Shown here piece after piece: positions 30,988 through 42,699 of a stretch of DNA of 64,000 nt. The stretch comes from Sternotherus odoratus. Its lineage: Eukaryota > Chordata > Testudines > Kinosternidae. How positions within the stretch are numbered: position 1 is the first letter of the stretch; the number at the start of each line of letters is the position of its first letter. Below the pieces are notes generated by a model. It was given only the letters and a program-made list of their open reading frames with translations, was not told where the DNA came from and ran no database searches. The stretch lies in NCBI GenBank assembly GCA_032164245.1, contig JAVMKO010000006.1, positions 3,921,001 to 3,985,000 of the forward strand. The letters are read 5' to 3'. The translations under genes were made by a program, and so were the position numbers.

Positions 30988-33463
30988 ATCTAACAATATA
31001 TTTGCCAAATAGCATTGGCCAGTTACAGAGCTAGTTACATACCACTGAAAAAAAGAACCCAGTGTGTTTTTCAGTCATGTGATATACTTGCAGAACACAG
31101 GCATCATTACCGTTATTAGGAGTACAGTACTAACATGGCCCCAGTGTACGAATACTGACACTGCAGCTCTGTCATGCCAGGCACTGGTATACACATAAAG
31201 GGGAACTCAGTCTGTGCCCTAGAGATCTTGCAAGAGCCAGAGGGCAAACAGAGGCAACAATACCCAGCAGGTCCGTCAGAGAGCCAAGAACAGAACTCGC
31301 GCCTCCTGAATCCCAGCTCGCGCCCGGCAGCCCATGTGGCATTTCTCCCGGTCAGCCCCCTCTACTTCCTACCTGTCCTTCGCTTTTCTTTAGCCCCGGT
31401 TTCACTCCAGGTTCTCCACTCCTATCATGGACCATTGTGGGGCGTTTCCCCCCGAGTTGCCCTCAGGGTTCATTTCCCTCTATTGTTCTCTTTATCTCAG
31501 CCTCACCTTTTCCCTCTTGCTTCTCCAATTTCTCCCCTCACATTATTTTTTTTTCAATGCTGAACTTCTCGGTTCTAACTTACCCCCTTAATTGCCCCCG
31601 TCTCTGTCTCCTCCTCTCTTACCAACATCCCTCCCTGCCCTCAGGCACTCATGGGTTGGAGTTTGTACATTTGACCCGATGCCTAATAGCCAAAGGACTC
31701 AACCTACCGGCCGCTACCCCCGGAGTCCATTATACAAAGGACAACACCCAGGTTAAAAACAACCCTTCCCTGTGCATTTCTCCCAGCTGCTGGAGAAGGA
31801 GAGAGAGCTGGGGGGCCTCCCTCCCTGGAGATAACATTCTGGAAGGGTCCATCTTTTCTAGGCTGAACAGACGCCGCGTTTTTAAGGGACAGTCCCGTGT
31901 TTAAACCCTCCGGCAGGTGTTCCAACTGTTTCTTAAAAATAGGCAAATTGTCCCGTATTTTCTGTCTCTCCCCCACACTGCACAACAGTACTGGTAGTTC
32001 CTGCTGCTCGCCAGCCCCCCAACCCCCCAGTGCTCCCCCTCTCGCTGTCCTCTCCCGGTTTTGCCCTTTTGTCCTCACAGCCCTGCTGCTCCCCGATATC
32101 TGCCCTGGTGGGGCGCATCCCACTCCCAGCACATCCTGCTCCCAGTGCTCTGCGGAGAACCAGTCGCTGGTCGGAGCACTCAGCTCACCAACAGCCTGGC
32201 CGGCAGGCGCCTTCCTTCCCCCCTGCCTCTGGCTGGGCCCCGGGAAAGCCCCAAACCCTCCAGCCTGGGACGCTGGCCAGAGGAGCAGACCCCTGCGTGT
32301 GTCAAAGCCTCGCCCAACGCTGGCACAGGGGAGTCTCTCTGCCCTTCTGCTAAGCTCCGGAGTGGGGGGGTGGGAAGCAATTTCCAGACTGTTCCTGCCC
32401 CGAAACTGCAGGATCCACATCTTCCCCCACCCCCCAATCAGGGGCTAAGCACCCTCTTCACCTGCCCTCCCCATCCCTGAGTTACCTCTCTGGCCGGGTT
32501 CTGAGCCACTGAAACCCCTGCAGCCAGGTTCCCTGGGCCCTGGTGAATGAGGCATCCTTAGGGCTTAACCCCTTCCTGCCCGTGCTGTAGTGTGGGGACC
32601 GGAGGCGGCTGGGTTATGTCGGTGGCTAGCAGAAGCCTGGAGGTGTCAGGTGTGGGCAGGAAGGGACAAGCTGCTTCCAGCCACAGGATGGTGGGGGTGT
32701 GGGGGTGAAGAAGAGAGGAGCCCTGTAAAGACACGGGTCAGGGCATCCCTTCCCCAACTCCCCCTTCCCTCCCACGCAGTGCCAAAAGGCTGCTGCTGGC
32801 CCCATTCTGGTGTGAACCCCGGCAGAAAGCTGGGGTGGGGGGCATGTGACCCTGTGTTTCCCTCCCCACGTGTTGCCTTGGGAAGATGCGGCACCAGGTA
32901 CCAGGAGAGGCAGTTCTGTCCTGGGAGCCCACCAAGGCATGGAGAGCGCCAGAAAGGTCACCCCCCTATGTGAGAGAGATGTACAGAAGTGGGGGGGGGG
33001 GCGAGGGGGTATGTGTGTTGTGTCAACCCTCTCCCCAGGAACCAAGCCTTCAAGATAAGAAGGTAAATACAGAGAATCCAACTACGCGGTATTTCTTTTA
33101 AACATACGTTCAGTCAACTTGATGTTAATTTGAAGGTTCGTACGGGATAGTTCTGCCTGCCGTTGAACTCGCTTGAATACCAGTCATTTGACCAGGTGTC
33201 CTGTATTCAGCAGAGGGAAATATGGTCACTCTAACCTTTTCTAGTCCAATCAACAAAGAATGAAGAAAACAGAAGAGCGGTGACACCACTTCCATTTCTC
33301 TGTTCATTTTTTTTTTCCTTTTCTTTTCTTCCTTTATTTTTTCTGCAGACACCATAACACAGCATTTCATGGGCCGGCTCTGAAGCATGTGTTTGTGTGA
33401 GTGTGCCCAGATCTGTAAACTCTGTCTCCAAGGGAGAGCTCGAAATCCATAGAACCGTATAAG
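30988..33463. other. Partly GC-rich region with many overlapping chance frames
   Basis: From about 31.3 to 33.0 kb the DNA is GC-rich and carries long overlapping frames (up to 238 codons, minus, 31704-32420). Their proteins are Pro/Gly/Ser/Arg-rich on both strands, the sign of composition rather than coding. AAGGGACAGTCCCGTGTTTA (31885) and, far downstream, CCAGGTGTCCTGTATTC with TATGGTCACTCTAACC (about 33190-33237) resemble internal and terminal wording of DNA transposons, so a long element may span this region. Confidence 0.35.

Positions 33464-33496
<33 letters not shown>
33464..33496. repeat. Microsatellite (AC)n
   Basis: Uninterrupted AC dinucleotides, about 16 units. It produces a run of Cys-Val in the minus-strand frames that cross it, which shows that those frames are spurious. 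Confidence 0.95.
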
Positions 33497-33498
<2 letters not shown>

Positions 33499-34784
33499 TC
33501 CAGTTCCTCCCTAGACGATGACATTCTAATGGGGCACATTCTTGGGAGCCTTCAAAACTCTTTTCTTCCTGAGTGCAGGCGTACCCAGCTCTGATTACTC
33601 TGGTCAAAATCCTTCCCATAATCTGTGGAGGGAAACAGGTGACAAGCTCCTATCTGGAATTTACAGCAGCTGTCTCAGTGCTGCCTAATGTATCCCGTGC
33701 TAAACACCCGTCTGGTGTATCGCTGCTATACTCCTATGGAGCACTTTCCATTCTGTTGGAATGCCGGGGCAGGAGAATCCAGCAAGGACTTCATATAAAT
33801 GATAAACCAACTAGCTAGTAGACGGCTCTTCTTAGATGCCACCCACCGTTCCACCTGAACTTGCAGTTCTAACTCAATCTCATTCGCCACTGACCTTTCC
33901 TCTGTCTAGGAAACAAACAAAAACAAAAACCCACATTGTTTTTTGTAGTTTTAAACCGAGTACTTTACTGACTAGCTAATTCCCTCATGCAATCACCCAA
34001 CTGATGGCTTCTTGGAACCATCCCTCTGCAGCATCAAGGCTCCTTGAAAGGTAGCATCAGGTCATGAGTCTTCTCTCACGGCATCAGCAGCAGTTTTGCT
34101 GCAGTCCCCTGGGAAGGGACAGTCGGTAAATGAGACACCGGTTGGCAATGAAGGATGCCACCCACTCCGAAGCCCGGGGCTGAGATCGGCAGCAATGGCC
34201 ATACGGGGGCTGGTAAATCATCCTGCAAAAGAGGATTCCTCTGCCTCCATTCAAATCAGACAGCCCGCGCCTCTCCTTCTGTCTCCATATTCACAAGTGC
34301 CTCGTTTGTCACAGGCGTTCCATTTTTATTTTCACATCGCAGCGGCAAATCACAGTGTGCACTGAGTAACGGCAGCCCATATTCATCTTCCACCTGCACT
34401 TTAGTCTCCATTTTCCAACCAGCCTGCTGTTAGAGATCAATGCTGGGGACACATTTTACAGCAAAGCCCCGGAGGAGAGAGTGTGTGTGCGCGCGCAACG
34501 TCCCTTAGAAACGGCTCAACGGAGCTGGACCATTACAGCTAAAAGCTCCACATAAAACAGCCGCCTCCATTACTGCAGTCACGGCATCTGACTTCCGACC
34601 CTTTGAGACTCAAGGCGGGAGCTGACCCTGTGTAACACCCTCACTGGTACTGAAATGAGTCTCAGGGAATATACACATCAAAAGTTTCACACACCATTAT
34701 TTCATGTATTCTCTTTTAGGTCACCATCAGCCCCCAAAATATATCTGTATCCTTCCCCATTGATCTGAGCACCTCACTCTCTTT
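33497..34784. other. Unassigned sequence
   Basis: Short frames at 34096-34433 have no domains. A GTGTGTGTGCGCGCGC run lies near 34480-34495. Confidence 0.5.
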
Positions 34785-34965
34785 AACGTATCTAATCTCA
34801 CAAGCCTCTGGTGAGGTACGGCAAGCTATTCTCTGCATTGCACAGAAGGGGCACTGAGGCACAGAGAGGGTAAGTGACTTGCCGAAGGACATACGGGAAG
34901 TCTGTAGCAGAGCAGGGATCAATCCTAAGTCTCCCAACTCCTCCATAACCACTGGCACCTTCCTC
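34785..34965 (-). repeat. MIR-like SINE fragment
   Basis: The plus strand reads CTCTGCATTGCACAGAAGGG, GCACTGAGGCACAGAGAGGG, TAAGTGACTTGCCGAAGGAC and AGCAGAGCAGGGATCAATCC, the reverse of the MIR core and B-box half. Degenerate but colinear. Confidence 0.7.
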
Positions 34966-35850
34966 TCTACTGTGCAGGGGTGTTATGCACAATCAATGTA
35001 TGAGCTACAACTTGTTTTCTTTGGATGCAGAATGGTACCACCAGGGGCTATGCCAACTATGTTACCCCTTGTCAATTTCACTCTCTTATCCATATTTAGG
35101 GTTGAAGGATGTGATTTTTACTGGTATACGTTGATAAACATTGTCACAGAAAAGTGTCATCAATGGATGTATATCCAAATGTCCAGATCAGCAAAGTAAG
35201 AACTTTGGTGTTTGATTTAAGGAGCTTTGCTTTGTATGTTTTGACTTATAAAAAGGGTAAAAATCAAATTCTGCCCAAGCGAGAGGCTTGCGTCCTTGCG
35301 AGGGGCCGCAGGGCCATGGCAGCTGTGCACAATCAAGGCAAAGCGATTCCCACTCTGATTTTGATTAGTACAGCCTAGATCTTTGGTGAAGCTGAGGAAA
35401 GGGAAAAGAAATGCCGGCTCAAAGCCACTTCTCTCCTCCTCTGATCCCGTGGCTAGTAGAGGCTGAAATGGCCCCTCCCCCACCTTCCTTGGCTGCCCCA
35501 GAAATCCCTATATCGAGGAGGAGAGGGGGGTATATGTCCGCTTTACGCCAGACAGGACAATTCCCAGGGTCAAAGATAGATCGAGAGAGAGTTGCACTTT
35601 CTTCCTCACCAATACATTACCTTACAATTCGAATATGGCTATAAGCAGGCAGAGAGCTACATGCTTCCTGGGCCTGAGGCGGGCGGGAAAGGGGGAGGGA
35701 GTCAGCAGGCTTCCTTTTGATCCCTTTCCCTGCAGCCAGTGGGAGGGGATAACAGCTCTTCAATCCCAACCTACACTGCTTTGACTCTGTGGATGAAGCG
35801 GCCTCAGTGGAGTAAATCCACAGCTGGGTGGAGGCCTCTCCCAATCACTA
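34966..35850. other. Unassigned sequence
   Basis: Frames of about 65-106 codons show no domains. Confidence 0.5.
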
Positions 35851-36780
35851 ATCATAGATTCACAGAACTGGAAGGGACCGTGCGAGGTCATCTAGTCCAG
35901 TCCCCTGCACACAAGGCAGGACTAAGTATTATCTAGACCATCCCTGACAGGTGTTTGTCCAACCTTCTCTTAAAAATCCCCAATGATGGAGATTCCACAA
36001 CCTCCCTAGGCAATTTCTTCCAGTGCTTAACCACCCTGACAGGAAGTTTTACCTAATGTCCAACCTAAACCACCCTAGCTACAATTTAAGCCCATTGCTA
36101 CTCGTCCTATCCTCAGAGGTTAATGAGAACAATTCTTCTCCCTCCTCCTTGTAACAATCTTTTATGTACTTAAAAACTGTTATGTCCCTTCTCAGTCTTC
36201 TCTTCTCCAGACTAAACAAACCCAATTTTCAATCTTCCCTCATAAGTTATATATTCTAGACCTTTAATTATTTTTGTTGCTCTTCTCTGGACTTTCTCCA
36301 ATTTGTCCACATCTTTCTTGAAATGTGGCACCCAGAACTGGACACAATACTCCTAATCAGCGCGGAGTAGAGCGGAAGAATTACTTCTCGTGTCTTGCTT
36401 ACAACACTCCTGGTAATACATTCCAGAACGATGGTTGCTTTTTTTGCAACAGCGTTACATTGTTGACTCATATTTAGCTTGTGATCCACTATGACCCCCA
36501 GATCCCTTTCCGCAGGACTCCTTCCTAGGCAGTTATTTCCCATTTTGTACGTGTGCAGATGATTGTTCCTTCCTAAGTGGAGTACTTTGCATTTGACCTT
36601 ATTGAATTTCATCCTATTTCCTTCAAACCATTTCACCAGCTTATCCAGATAATTGTGAATTTTAATCCCATCCTCCAAAGCAGTTGCAACCCCTCCCAGC
36701 CTGGTATGGTTTGCAAACTTTAGAAGTGTCCTCTCTATGCCATTGTCTAAATCATTGATGAAGATAGTGAACAGAACCAG
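35851..36780 (-). mobile_element. CR1 LINE, 5'-truncated, with part of ORF2
   Basis: The plus strand begins with the reversed 3' terminus (ATCATAGATTCACAGAACTG, GAAGGGACCGTGCGAGGTCA, TCTAGTCCAGTCCCCTGC). It continues through the 3' untranslated region into reversed ORF2 sequence and fades at about 36780 after GTGAACAGAACCAG. About 930 bp of a 4-5 kb element is retained. Confidence 0.9.
36268..36678 (-). pseudogene. CR1 ORF2 reverse transcriptase C-terminal segment
   Basis: The 136-codon frame contains LVKWFEGNRMKFNKVKCKVL, then HLGRNN, ERDLGVIVDHKLNMSQQC and [13 protein letters not shown], the order seen after the catalytic motif in CR1 ORF2 proteins. The frame degrades after '[14 protein letters not shown]', where CR1 proteins normally continue. 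It is a remnant: promoter, ORF1, endonuclease and catalytic palm are missing. Confidence 0.85.
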
Positions 36781-37806
36781 ACACGATATGTATCATACCA
36801 GGCTGGGCCCAGGCACAGGGACGAGGATACGTGTGTTGGTGTGTGTTGGTTCTGCTGTATCTGAAACGTGTGAGCTGGATAGGGATGTACACCGAAAGCC
36901 TTTATTCCCCAGCCAGGAGGCTTTGGGTCTGTTGGCCGTTCACAAGCGTCCCCAGTCACACAATTACTCCTTTGTGCCTGGAATTTAGAGAGAGTCTTTT
37001 TTGTAATCCCCTGCCTTCACTGCAGGCTCTGTTACTCTCCATTCACAGAGACAATAGGAAGAATAAGGAGTCAGAGGAGTGTCTAAGCTTCATGTCTCTT
37101 GCTATTGCTCTCTGATCTCATTTGGTAAATCCCTTCCCTAAACATACCCAGTGCAGCTGTAAGCAGAAAATAGACACAGAATACCCCCAGGAACCTCGCC
37201 GCGAGGTGAATTTGGAGTTGGTGGATGCTAGCCTCTTTCTGCTAACCTTTCCGCAGCCCTCTTCTCTCACTTGACTTGACAGTGACTCAGAAAGCTTCAT
37301 TACATTTGGCAAGGGGATTCACTGGCAGGAATTAACCTGTGATTACACCCCGTTCCACAGAAATACAGAGCAATGGATAATCGGTGCAAAGTCCCGGGTG
37401 CATCTCCCTGAGCAAAACCTGACCCCTAGTCAGTTAGAAACAGACAGCCCGCGCCTCGTTTGTTGCCTATCTCGTTTGTTGCCTTGCTAACGCCTAACAT
37501 TTTTTATTTGATTTAACCGCCTGGGACAATCTGTTTTTAGTTTGTCTTCATGTACTGGAGAGATCCTAGCTTTATTTTCATTTTGTAAAGATATTTCTTT
37601 GGACTGAATTCCCTTTACATCTCCTTTGGTTCATCCCCTGCCTGCCATTTTCACATCTGGTTAAATCATACAATGCCTTCTTTTACCTGCTTGACAGACA
37701 AAGGCTCTTTGCTCTTTTAAAACCTTTTATGGCTTTCATTTGGGGACAGAAAGGCGGCTTCGCTCTACCATGGAATCAGAAATTAGGGAGGCCCCGATTC
37801 AAGAAA
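36781..37806. other. Unassigned sequence
   Basis: No gene or repeat family is recognised. The 14-base word CAGACAGCCCGCGC occurs here (about 37441) and near 34257, a chance or relic match. Confidence 0.45.
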
Positions 37807-38065
37807 GCATAAGAACATAAGATTGGCCACAGTGGGTCAGAACGATGGTCCATCAAGCCCGGTATGCTGTCTTCTGACAGTGGCCAATTCCAGGTGTTCC
37901 AGAGGGAATGAACAGAACAGGGCAACTATTGAGTGATTGATCCCCTGTTGTCCAGTCCCAACACCCAGCACTCAGAGGTTTAGGGACATCCAGAGCATGG
38001 GGTTGCATCCCTGACCAGCTTGGCTAATAACCACTGATGGACCCATCCTCTACGAGTGATAGACC
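37807..38065 (-). mobile_element. CR1-type LINE 3' fragment (second subfamily)
   Basis: The plus strand reads CATAAGAACATAAGATTGGC, CACAGTGGGTCAGAACGATG, TCTTCTGACAGTGGCCAATT and AGAGGGAATGAACAGAACAG, then TAATAACCACTGATGGACCC. This is a reversed CR1-related 3' end distinct from the ATTCTATGAT-tailed copies at 30.4 and 35.9 kb. Confidence 0.7.
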
Positions 38066-38262
38066 TGAGCTCCCGACAGCATAAAGCCTATTTTTACACC
38101 GGGTGTTGTTATAGTGTGCACTTTAAGCACACAATTAACTTTATGATTTCCTTAATTGGGGCGTGAAGTGAATCACTGGTAGAAGTGGTCAAAAATGAAA
38201 AGTTTTCATGAAATCTGTCTGTGTTCAATGAAAAATCACACACGTTGGATTTTTTTGATCTG
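38066..38262. other. Unassigned sequence
   Basis: Short AT-rich spacer. Confidence 0.5.
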
Positions 38263-38497
38263 CTCTATCCCAGGGGCTCTCAAACCTGGGGTGGGGACCC
38301 CTCAGGGGGCCTTGAGGTTCTTATATGGAGGGTCATGAGCTGCCAGTCTCCACCCCAAAGCCTGCTTTGCCTCCAGCATTTTAATGGTGTTAAATATATA
38401 AAAAGTTATTTTAATTTATAAGAGGGAGGTCGCATGCAGAGGCTCTCTCTGCGAAAGGGGTCACCAGTACAAAAGTTTGAGAACCACTGCTCTCTGC
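38263..38497. mobile_element. hAT MITE (219 bp) with 8-bp target duplication
   Basis: The element runs from 38271 to 38489. It starts CAGGGGCTCTCAAACCTGG and ends AAAGTTTGAGAACCACTG, which are inverted versions of each other. The flanks are CTCTATCC (38263-38270) and CTCTCTGC (38490-38497), 6 of 8 identical. There is no coding capacity. Confidence 0.85.
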
Positions 38498-39776
38498 ATT
38501 GTATGCAAATTCAGAACAAAGTAGGCAAGCTCCAAGGGGACACGGGCACCCCCGGAATAAGTGGGCACTCATTTCGCACTGTTAAATGATGGAGGTATTT
38601 CTTCTCCACTCCAGCTGGCCAAAGTGGGGAAAGCATTGGGTGGTTAGTAGTCAGTATTTGAGGCCATTTGCTTTCGTCTCAAACTCTTGTTCAGCCGCGG
38701 GGAGTTTGGCCTGCTTGGTGGACGTTTAATTCTACCTTCTCCTACCAGTGAATCTGCCAATGGCTTATTCTGACCATTCACAGCTAACCCTCATAGTGCA
38801 AATAGGGAATAGATCATATTGCATCCTTGCACAGAATTGCTGTGATCAATCCACAGAACTGAAGATTCACAATAAAGGGCCCTGGATACTACTGTGTAAC
38901 TGATCCATTTGAAGAAATTATCATCAGTTCACAGATAATTCTGTCTATAATAGGGCACCTGTCTCCTGAGTGCCCCCTCGTGATCTGGGAGGTTCTGTAG
39001 TGCCCCGCCTCAGTTTCCCCTTTTCTCAGGGCTCCTCAGTTTATTCCAGGTGGCCCTTTTAATGTTCCCCTAATCCAGTTCCCCCAAATAAGCAGCGAAG
39101 TCTTTCAAATACAAATTAAACTCAAAGTAGCCTCCTCAGCCAGTCTCCAGCCGGGCACAGCCCCTCTTCTCTGAGCCTGCCTTCCTGCTCTCAAAGCAGC
39201 TACTCCCCATTGCCTCAGGGTCTCTATCTTGTTCTCTGCGGCCATCAGCCAGCCACCTTGCTCCTCCCCAGCCTTCATCCTTAGCAATCCAGGGGCACGA
39301 TTGGGTCTGATAAGCAATCGGTCACATCTTGGCTCATTCTTCTTATCTGGGGAGGAGAGTTGGGTATGTCGCAGGTGGACTTGGGCCCATCTCCCCTTCA
39401 AAGGCCAGCTACCCTGGGACACTGTCTATCTGGGTTTTATCCCCATGGTGTTTCAACAATTATAGAGAATTTTCCAGATCAGACAGAGCTTTGGATTGTG
39501 TAGACACGTCTGACCAAATTCAGAAGTAAGTTGTAAGTGGGTATGCCCCACAACAGACATCACAACAGCCAAGTCTCCTTTGATGCTCATTTATAATTTC
39601 CTAGGCTCACCCAAACTCACACCCAACTCAACCACGTGTAAATGAGTATCCTCTTGCACGCTGGATTTTGGCCACCTGCATCTGACAATGTGTATGAGGG
39701 TCTAACCTAGGGGAACTTGCATGCTGAGGAGCCAGAAAAGAAGAGCATAGCAAGAAAAACAACTAGCAGGAGACCA
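38498..39776. other. Unassigned; possible LTR-like remnant at 38945-39530
   Basis: CACCTGTCTCCTGAGTGCCC, CCCCGCCTCAGTTTCCCC and TTAATGTTCCCCTAATCCAG look like repeat-derived sequence and could be a reversed LTR. I found neither paired ends nor a TATA/AATAAA pair, so no element is called. Confidence 0.3.
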
Positions 39777-39866
39777 GTATCAGGGGGGTAGCCGTGTTAT
39801 TCTGTATCCACAAAAACGAGGAGTCCAGTGGGACCTTAAAGACTAACAGGTTTATTTGGGCATTAA
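39777..39866 (-). mobile_element. PLE-related terminal fragment
   Basis: The plus strand reads GGTAGCCGTGTTATTCTGTA, then ACGAGGAGTCCAGTGGGACC and TTAAAGACTAACAGGTTTAT. This is the reverse of the PLE terminal wording (AACACGGCTACC; GGT(G/C)CCAC..GGACTC; GTTAGTCTTTAA) but of a diverged subfamily. Confidence 0.65.
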
Positions 39867-40359
39867 CAATTAACAGGAGACTGTAAGAATGCATGCACTG
39901 AAGCAGATCAAGCCATGATTTAATGGACACCTTTTTAGACTAATTTAAGAGCCCCAGCTGTAGATGCCTGTGAATATGTTTAAGGAAGTCTGAGTGTGTT
40001 AATCCATACTGATTTAAATGGGGAGTATGTTAAGGAAAAATATACATTTGGTAAAAAAAAAGTATCTATGTTTAGTTCCACTGGGACTGTGATTTTCTCA
40101 CGTTTCTGATTTTGTTTCTGACTGTTTTGGGTTACTAGGTTCTCACTACTTAGCTATCTTTGTAACCCAAAACACATTGCACCTGGCGAAGATGTTGCAA
40201 CCAAGATTTTCTGAATGAAGAAACTGAAGCAAATAATCTGCAATTGGCCGGAGGCCAGCCTCCCCCACACTGGAACCTCTGGGCAGTCAATGCAGGCTCT
40301 CTAGCTAATCTCGCCGGAGAATAAGGAGAGAGATGATGGCTGCATCACAGACTTTTCAG
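39867..40359. other. Unassigned sequence
   Basis: No gene or repeat is recognised between the two PLE-derived loci. Confidence 0.5.
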
Positions 40360-40510
40360 AAAAACAACAAGGAGTCCTTGTGGCACCTTAGAGACTAACC
40401 AATTTATTTGGGCATAAACCCACTTCATCGGATGCATGGAGTGAAAAACACAGTAGCAGGATATATATTCTAGCACATGAAAAGATGGAAGTTCCCTTAC
40501 CAAATGGAGG

Positions 40511-40956
40511 GTGTGGCAGGGCTGGGGTAAACCCCTTTAAGGCCCTGCTAAAATGCTGATAGGTGAAGAGGCTCAGGCACTCATCAGGGAGCCCAGCTGG
40601 AAGCCCTAAGTACGGCTATCTCAGAGCAAGGAACTGAGCCGAGTGGGGCCAGCTGATTTGAGGACTAGGAAGGATATAAAAGCCCTGGGAAAAGCTCAGT
40701 GAGGAAGCTGGCCTGGGAGGAGACAGGAGCGCTGTTTCTCTGTCTCCTTAACCACTGGAAGGAGACTCAAGGGGCAGAGGACCCTGGGAAGGGTCTGTGG
40801 GGTGATTGTTGTGGGGGGAATTGGGACTGCACAAGAACATGGTAAACGAAGACAGAGGGTGAAACTGCTGAAGACGGTGGTGGGACTCTGTTAAACCAGC
40901 CCACATACAGGGCGCAGGCACGAGAGGTTGGAAACCTGCGTGGACCCTGTGACCGG
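40511..40956 (+). mobile_element. LTR-like insertion nested in the PLE
   Basis: About 446 bp beginning TGTGGCAGGGCTGGGGTAA lies between two PLE-derived parts. A TATAAAA box sits about 165 bp from its start, followed by a purine-rich leader, the look of an LTR promoter. AGGG on the left and GGGG on the right are the only candidate target duplication. No coding sequence is recognised. Its boundaries come from where the PLE-like wording stops and resumes. Confidence 0.45.
40675..40681 (+). promoter_or_regulatory. TATA box in the nested LTR-like element
   Basis: TATAAAA in the context AAGGATATAAAAGCCCTGGG. No polyadenylation signal was identified downstream within the insert. Confidence 0.4.
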
Positions 40957-40959
40957 GGT

Positions 40960-41140
40960 CAGTGCTAACGAGCCAATTCAATTAAGGTGGGAGTGGCCTA
41001 GTCTCAACAGTTGACAAGAAGGGTGAATACTGAGGGAGGGAAAATTACTTTTGAAGTGCTAACGAGGCCAATGCAATCAAGGTGGCCCATTTCCAACAGC
41101 TGACAAGAAGAGAGTATCAGCAGAGGGAAAATTACTTTTG
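40960..41140. repeat. Two-unit tandem repeat of about 94 bp in the PLE 3' region
   Basis: Unit 1 starts at 40960 with CAGTGCTAACGAGCCAATTC and unit 2 at about 41054 with AAGTGCTAACGAGGCCAATG. Both run through CAACAG(T/C)TGACAAGAAG to GAGGGAAAATTACTTTTG. Confidence 0.85.
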
Positions 41141-41160
41141 GTACTGACCCATCCCGGCTA

Positions 41161-42699
41161 CCTCTCAGAGTGTTCAGCCTGTCCCTCTAGAGGGCAATGA
41201 AAGTCACTCGGTGACATGCTGTATAGATAAATGCAGTGCCAATAACATTAATAATAAATCATCATAAAGGACTTTGACAGACACACATCATTGGCAAGAC
41301 CCCATTCTTGGGAAAGACAGAGGCTAGGAAAAGGATTGGCCATGACAAATCTCAAAACCAGACTGTCAACACGCTGGCTGCACCCGCTCAATATGCACCC
41401 ACTTCACTGTGTGCCACACAACACAGCATATGTGCTGGGTGTCTAGCCACGCCCTCTATCCAGCAGGTCACACCTCCTTTTTAGGCTCATTCTCTAGAGA
41501 GCTAGAAATGGGGACAGTGCTGATGCAAATGAGGAGCCATGACTTTGCACACTTAACCTCCCACTTCATCTGCAGGACAGAGAGCAAGGAACTGTCTTGT
41601 AAACATGCATAATTCGTCAAGGCCGTTAAGCCCAATTTTTCTTGATTCCTCATACGCTAGAAGACAGTTCCTCTTGCCTATAAGCCAGCATGATGCCAAC
41701 CATACTTTGAGCAGACCCTATATTCTTTCTGCAATATCTGGCATGCAGAACGTATCTTTCCCTCAAAGCCCGTTCTTAGAAACCATCAATTAAGAACCGT
41801 ACAGGGAGAAAGGCTGAGCCAAGTCTCACATCCAATGTATTGTCTAACGAAATCACATTAGTAACAGAGCAGTCTCCCCAGACATTCTGTGCTAGGCCTG
41901 GAGGATTCAAACCTTTCCAGGGCATCTTGGTAGACTGACATAATTCTCTGCTTGTTTTAAGATATGGTGTGCACAGGAAAGAATGAAAATCTGTCCCTGT
42001 AAGATCTAACTCTGGGAACTCCTTTATGTTAATACAGCTTCACCTTAAGGTTCTTTTACCCAGGCCTGGAAGCAAAATGAAAATTGACCACGACTTTCCA
42101 AAATCCTGCTACGGTGAGATAAGCAGCCAAAAGGCACTGTAATGACAGTGAGATTCACCTGTCACCGTCTTATTCTCCAGACAACTGTACACTGCAAAAG
42201 CCCGTGTTGGCATTTTAGTTCTGCCTACAGATTTCGGTTTCCTTCCTTCCCACACAACTTCTCCCAGAATAGCATGAAAGAATGGAGCCAACAGGCATGT
42301 TTACTAGATAGCAGCATCATAGGATGAATGAATGAAACAAGACATGCTGACGTATTCCACCTTTCTTCCTGTGTTCCAGCCGCTAGCGAAGAACAGAGAT
42401 ACACATTGGGTTGTTACAATGGCCCCATGCATTTAGGCCAGATTCTGGAAAATAGTCCAAGTTAGGAAAGGCCTTAAAGATGTGCTCAGATCACGGAGAA
42501 TAAATCCCACTGAAGTACTTTCCTGGATCAAGATCTTATGGGGAAAAAATAACAAACTTTCCACACTTCGGTGACAGACTGAGCGCTGCACCTCTGAATG
42601 TCACTTTTATTGAGGCACCCAAACATAATTCAAAGGTTGAGATTTCCAAGGAAGACGGATGATTACAGGGCCTTGATTTTCTGAATGCCCCCACTGAAA
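41161..42699. other. Unassigned sequence
   Basis: Short frames near 41.4-41.8 kb have no domains. No repeat family is recognised. Confidence 0.5.

Larger units (their letters stand above)
40360..41160 (-). mobile_element. PLE 3' region, interrupted by a nested insertion
   Basis: The plus strand begins AACAACAAGGAGTCCTTGTG, GCACCTTAGAGACTAACC, AATTTATTTGGGCATAAACC and CACTTCATCGGATGCATGGA (reversed PLE end). It resumes after 40956 with AGTGCTAACGAGCCAATTCA. In this copy the loop part of the hammerhead-like stem has been deleted: GCATAAA joins directly to CCCACTTCATCGG. The resumed part contains a two-unit tandem repeat. The coding region is not included. Confidence 0.65.

Noticed and set aside
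31704..32420. 238-codon open frame on the minus strand
   Set aside because: It overlaps equally long frames on the other strand, the protein is low-complexity (Gly/Pro/Arg/Ser) and the region is GC-rich, so stops are rare by composition. No domain is recognisable.
33125..33619. 164-codon minus-strand frame
   Set aside because: It runs through the (AC)n microsatellite, giving an artificial Cys-Val run.
40960..41140. CRISPR-like or regulatory direct repeats
   Set aside because: It is a two-unit tandem duplication inside PLE-derived 3' sequence.
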